Under the pieces are notes generated by a model. That model was not told the DNA's origin. It searched no databases and saw nothing but the letters and a program-made list of their open reading frames with translations. Position numbers and translations under genes: made by a program. A stretch of 64,000 nt of DNA from JBBUX01 sp037445775 (GTDB lineage: Bacteria > Actinomycetota > Coriobacteriia > Anaerosomatales > PHET01): assembly GCA_037445775.1 (NCBI GenBank), contig JBBIJX010000002.1, positions 1 through 64,000 on the forward strand. The letters are read 5' to 3'. This document shows, one piece after another, positions 62,313 to 64,000 of the stretch (within the stretch, counting starts at the first letter, position 1; each line of letters starts with the position of its first letter).

Positions 62313-62834
62313 GTGGGCTTCTGGCACGCCATGAAGGTCAAGCTGGGACTCGAAGAAGAGTGGGACGACGAAGAGTACTACGAGGACGACTATCACGATG
62401 CGGCTGACGATGACGACGCGGCCTCTCCCTACTCGTCGGCGGCCGGCGTCGGCGCGGTGCGCCGACTCGAGAGGGGCGAGCCGGACAGGCATCGTGCGAG
62501 CCACTTGCGGAGCGTGCCCGCGGTTTCGGAACGCGGAGCGGGAATTGCGCCTCAGGTCAAGATGCATATCGTCGAGCCGAAGAGCTTCGGCGAGGCGCAG
62601 GCGATTGCGGACCGGTTCAAGCAGGGGACTCCGGTGATCCTGAATCTCACCTCCGCGCCGCCGGACGTCGCGAAGCGGCTGCTGGACTTCACCGCAGGTC
62701 TCACATACGGGCTGGACGGCGGCTTGCAGAAGGTGTCGGAGCGAGTCTTCATGCTGACGCCCGCGAACGTCGAGGTGTCTGAGGCCGATCGCCGGAGGCT
62801 GCAAAGCACCGGCATGTTCACGATCCCGGAGTAG
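62313..62834 (+). CDS. sepF: Cell division protein SepF
   Basis: A 173-residue FtsZ membrane anchor used by bacteria without FtsA. The N-terminal amphipathic helix (FWHAMKVKLGLE) is followed by a highly acidic linker with EEWDDEEYYEDDYHD and the C-terminal SepF domain (VKMHIVEPKSFGEAQAIADR, PVILNLTSAPPDVAKRLLDF, GLTYGLDGG). GTG 62313 follows AGGGAG (62301-62306). Confidence 0.94.
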   Translation: MGFWHAMKVKLGLEEEWDDEEYYEDDYHDAADDDDAASPYSSAAGVGAVRRLERGEPDRHRASHLRSVPAVSERGAGIAPQVKMHIVEPKSFGEAQAIADRFKQGTPVILNLTSAPPDVAKRLLDFTAGLTYGLDGGLQKVSERVFMLTPANVEVSEADRRRLQSTGMFTIPE

Positions 62835-62839
62835 CGCGA

Positions 62840-63670
62840 GTGACGAGTAGCGGAGGAGTGGAGTTGCGCGACACGCGTCTCGCCGTGATCGGCGGAGGCC
62901 GAATGGGCGAGGCGATCGTTGCCGGGCTGGTGCGCGCGCGCTCTCTCGAACCGGGGGCGATCACGGTCGCCGAACCGGATGCGCCGCGCAGAGAGGCCCT
63001 GGCCGCGAACCACGGTGTCGTGTGCGTACCGGATGGTGCGTCTGCGGTGATCGACGCCGATGTCGTGCTGCTCGCAGTGAAGCCCCAGGTCATCGACGGC
63101 GTGGTCTCTGAGCTCGCCTCGGCTCTTGGCGGACGCGTGGTTGTGTCGATCGCCGCGGGCATCTCATGCGCGCGGCTTGAAGCGGCACTTCCGGATGACG
63201 CACGCGTCATCCGCGTGATGCCGAATACTCCCGCTCTCGTGGGCGAGGGCATGGCGCTCGTGAGCGCTGGTACCGGGGCCGGCCCAGATGATGTCGAACT
63301 CGTCCGGGCGCTCTTCGACGCACTCGGCCGTGCGCTCGTCGTGGATGAGCGGTATCAGGACGCGGGCACGGCGATCTCTGGCTCCGGCCCGGCGTACTTC
63401 GCGCTTGTCGTCGACGCGCTGGCCTGCGGAGGCGTGGCGCAGGGCCTTGTGCGCGAGACGGCGGAAGCGCTCGCCATCCAGACGATGCTTGGGACCGCGC
63501 GGATGCTGCAGGAAACAGGAGTGCATCCCGAAGCGCTGATCGACGGTGTGTCGAGTCCGGGGGGCACCACTATCGCCGCCGTCGAGCGGCTTGAAGCTCG
63601 CGGCGTACGGGCGGCCTTCGCAGAGGCGGTCGATGCCGCCGTTGCTCGCTCACGAGAGCTTGGTGGATAG
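62840..63670 (+). CDS. proC: Pyrroline-5-carboxylate reductase
   Basis: ProC reduces pyrroline-5-carboxylate to proline. The 276-residue protein has the nucleotide fold LAVIGGGRMGEAIVAGL, VLLAVKPQVIDGVVSEL, the RVMPNTPALVGEGMALV block and the C-terminal substrate block GSGPAYFALVVDALACGG with VSSPGGTT. GTG 62840 is used; TTG 62864 has GGAGG (62852-62856) seven bases upstream and is a good alternative that removes eight residues. proC in this cluster is common in Actinobacteria and Firmicutes. Confidence 0.93.
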   Translation: MTSSGGVELRDTRLAVIGGGRMGEAIVAGLVRARSLEPGAITVAEPDAPRREALAANHGVVCVPDGASAVIDADVVLLAVKPQVIDGVVSELASALGGRVVVSIAAGISCARLEAALPDDARVIRVMPNTPALVGEGMALVSAGTGAGPDDVELVRALFDALGRALVVDERYQDAGTAISGSGPAYFALVVDALACGGVAQGLVRETAEALAIQTMLGTARMLQETGVHPEALIDGVSSPGGTTIAAVERLEARGVRAAFAEAVDAAVARSRELGG

Positions 63671-63673
63671 GCC

Positions 63674-63928
63674 ATGCTTGATATCGGTGGCATCGTCCTT
63701 ACGCTCGCCCGCTTCTACGTCTGGCTCATCATCGCTTACGTGATCCTGTCATGGTTCCCCGGAACCGGCGTTTTCGGCGAGGTCCGCCGTGTGCTCGCGA
63801 CGCTTGTCGAGCCGTATCTGACGCTTTTTCGGCGTATCATCCCGCCCATGGGTACCCTCGACATCTCTCCGATCGTGGCGATACTCGTGCTGCAGGTCGC
63901 CGCGAGCCAGCTCTCAAGGATCCTATAG
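63674..63928 (+). CDS. YggT family membrane protein
   Basis: An 84-residue protein with two membrane helices (LARFYVWLIIAYVILSWF and DISPIVAILVLQVAASQL) separated by a loop with EPYLTLFRRIIPPMG, the YggT family pattern. The family sits in division clusters between sepF and divIVA; function is not firmly known. ATG 63674 follows proC by three bases. Confidence 0.88.
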   Translation: MLDIGGIVLTLARFYVWLIIAYVILSWFPGTGVFGEVRRVLATLVEPYLTLFRRIIPPMGTLDISPIVAILVLQVAASQLSRIL

Positions 63929-63964
63929 CCGCTCCGAGAGACGCCATCTGAGGAAGGAACACCG

Positions 63965-64000
63965 ATGAAACTCACGCCGCTCGACATCCATCATAAGGAG
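63965..64000 (+). CDS. divIVA: DivIVA N-terminus (3' truncated by window end)
   Basis: Only 12 codons are visible, MKLTPLDIHHKE, which match the start of DivIVA/Wag31 polarity proteins that bind curved membrane and organise poles or septa. AGGAAGG (63951-63957) precedes the ATG. The position after yggT is the usual place for divIVA. Confidence 0.85.
   Translation, partial: MKLTPLDIHHKE

Noticed and set aside
1..64000. tRNA, rRNA, CRISPR array, insertion sequence or riboswitch
   Set aside because: Gaps are short and none shows a cloverleaf, a regular repeat-spacer pattern, transposase coding or a recognised aptamer core; a covariance-model search would settle this.

Overview
The window is a dense, GC-rich bacterial chromosome segment (GC estimated by eye in the mid-60s percent) that is almost entirely coding. 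GTG and TTG starts are frequent and stop/start overlaps of the GTGA, ATGA or TGATG type are common. The gene content points to a deep-branching monoderm actinobacterium, probably a member or relative of Coriobacteriia (Anaerosomatales/OPB41-like). The reasons are a SteA/SteB pair after recN, SepF with no FtsA between ftsQ and ftsZ, a DNPR-type (meso-diaminopimelate) MurE, and type IV pilus pilMNO genes without a secretin gene. The taxonomic call is inference.

Layout. (1) 1-5026: the end of a type IV pilus locus, with a truncated prepilin, a PilX-like protein, pilM, pilN, pilO and a PilP-like protein. (2) 5086-10013: aroC-aroK-aroB-aroQ, pepP and efp. (3) 10119-19589: a carboxyltransferase fused to an AccB-type biotin carrier, accC, an Asp23-family gene, nusB, xseB, dxs, tlyA, nadK and recN. 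This order is close to the Bacillus accB-accC-yqhY-nusB...recN region, but folD, xseA and ispA are missing. (4) 19705-33574: steA-steB, a reverse-strand GT2 gene and murJ, an alkaline-phosphatase-like membrane protein with a MraY-like transferase, pyrG, a PepT-like peptidase, a DUF3866 gene, ald and xerD. Without the inserted genes this is the Mycobacterium tuberculosis order tlyA-nadK-recN-steA-steB-pyrG-xerD. (5) 33670-38510: a BMP-type nucleoside ABC transporter with a strong hairpin behind the lipoprotein gene. (6) 38512-40265: small membrane proteins and a DUF4349 lipoprotein. (7) 40629-56441: a full division and cell wall (dcw) cluster from mraZ to ftsZ. (8) 56614-64000: pgeF, then a pstSCAB-phoU operon lying inside the usual ftsZ-pgeF-yggS-sepF-yggT-divIVA order, then yggS, sepF, proC, yggT and the first codons of divIVA.

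Taken together the window is mostly housekeeping: precursor supply (shikimate, DXP, CTP, alanine), peptidoglycan precursor synthesis and flipping, and the divisome. The points most worth a second look are the carboxyltransferase-AccB fusion with a possible internal start that would make free AccB, the absence of any canonical start codon for full-length murE, an inverted GTTATG/CATAAC motif shared by the mraZ and ftsZ upstream regions, two apparently leaderless TCGGCTATCAT promoters, the pst operon inside the division cluster, and the phosphatase-like plus MraY-like envelope pair. No rRNA, tRNA, CRISPR array, insertion sequence or prophage was recognised. I found no clear wholly new system.
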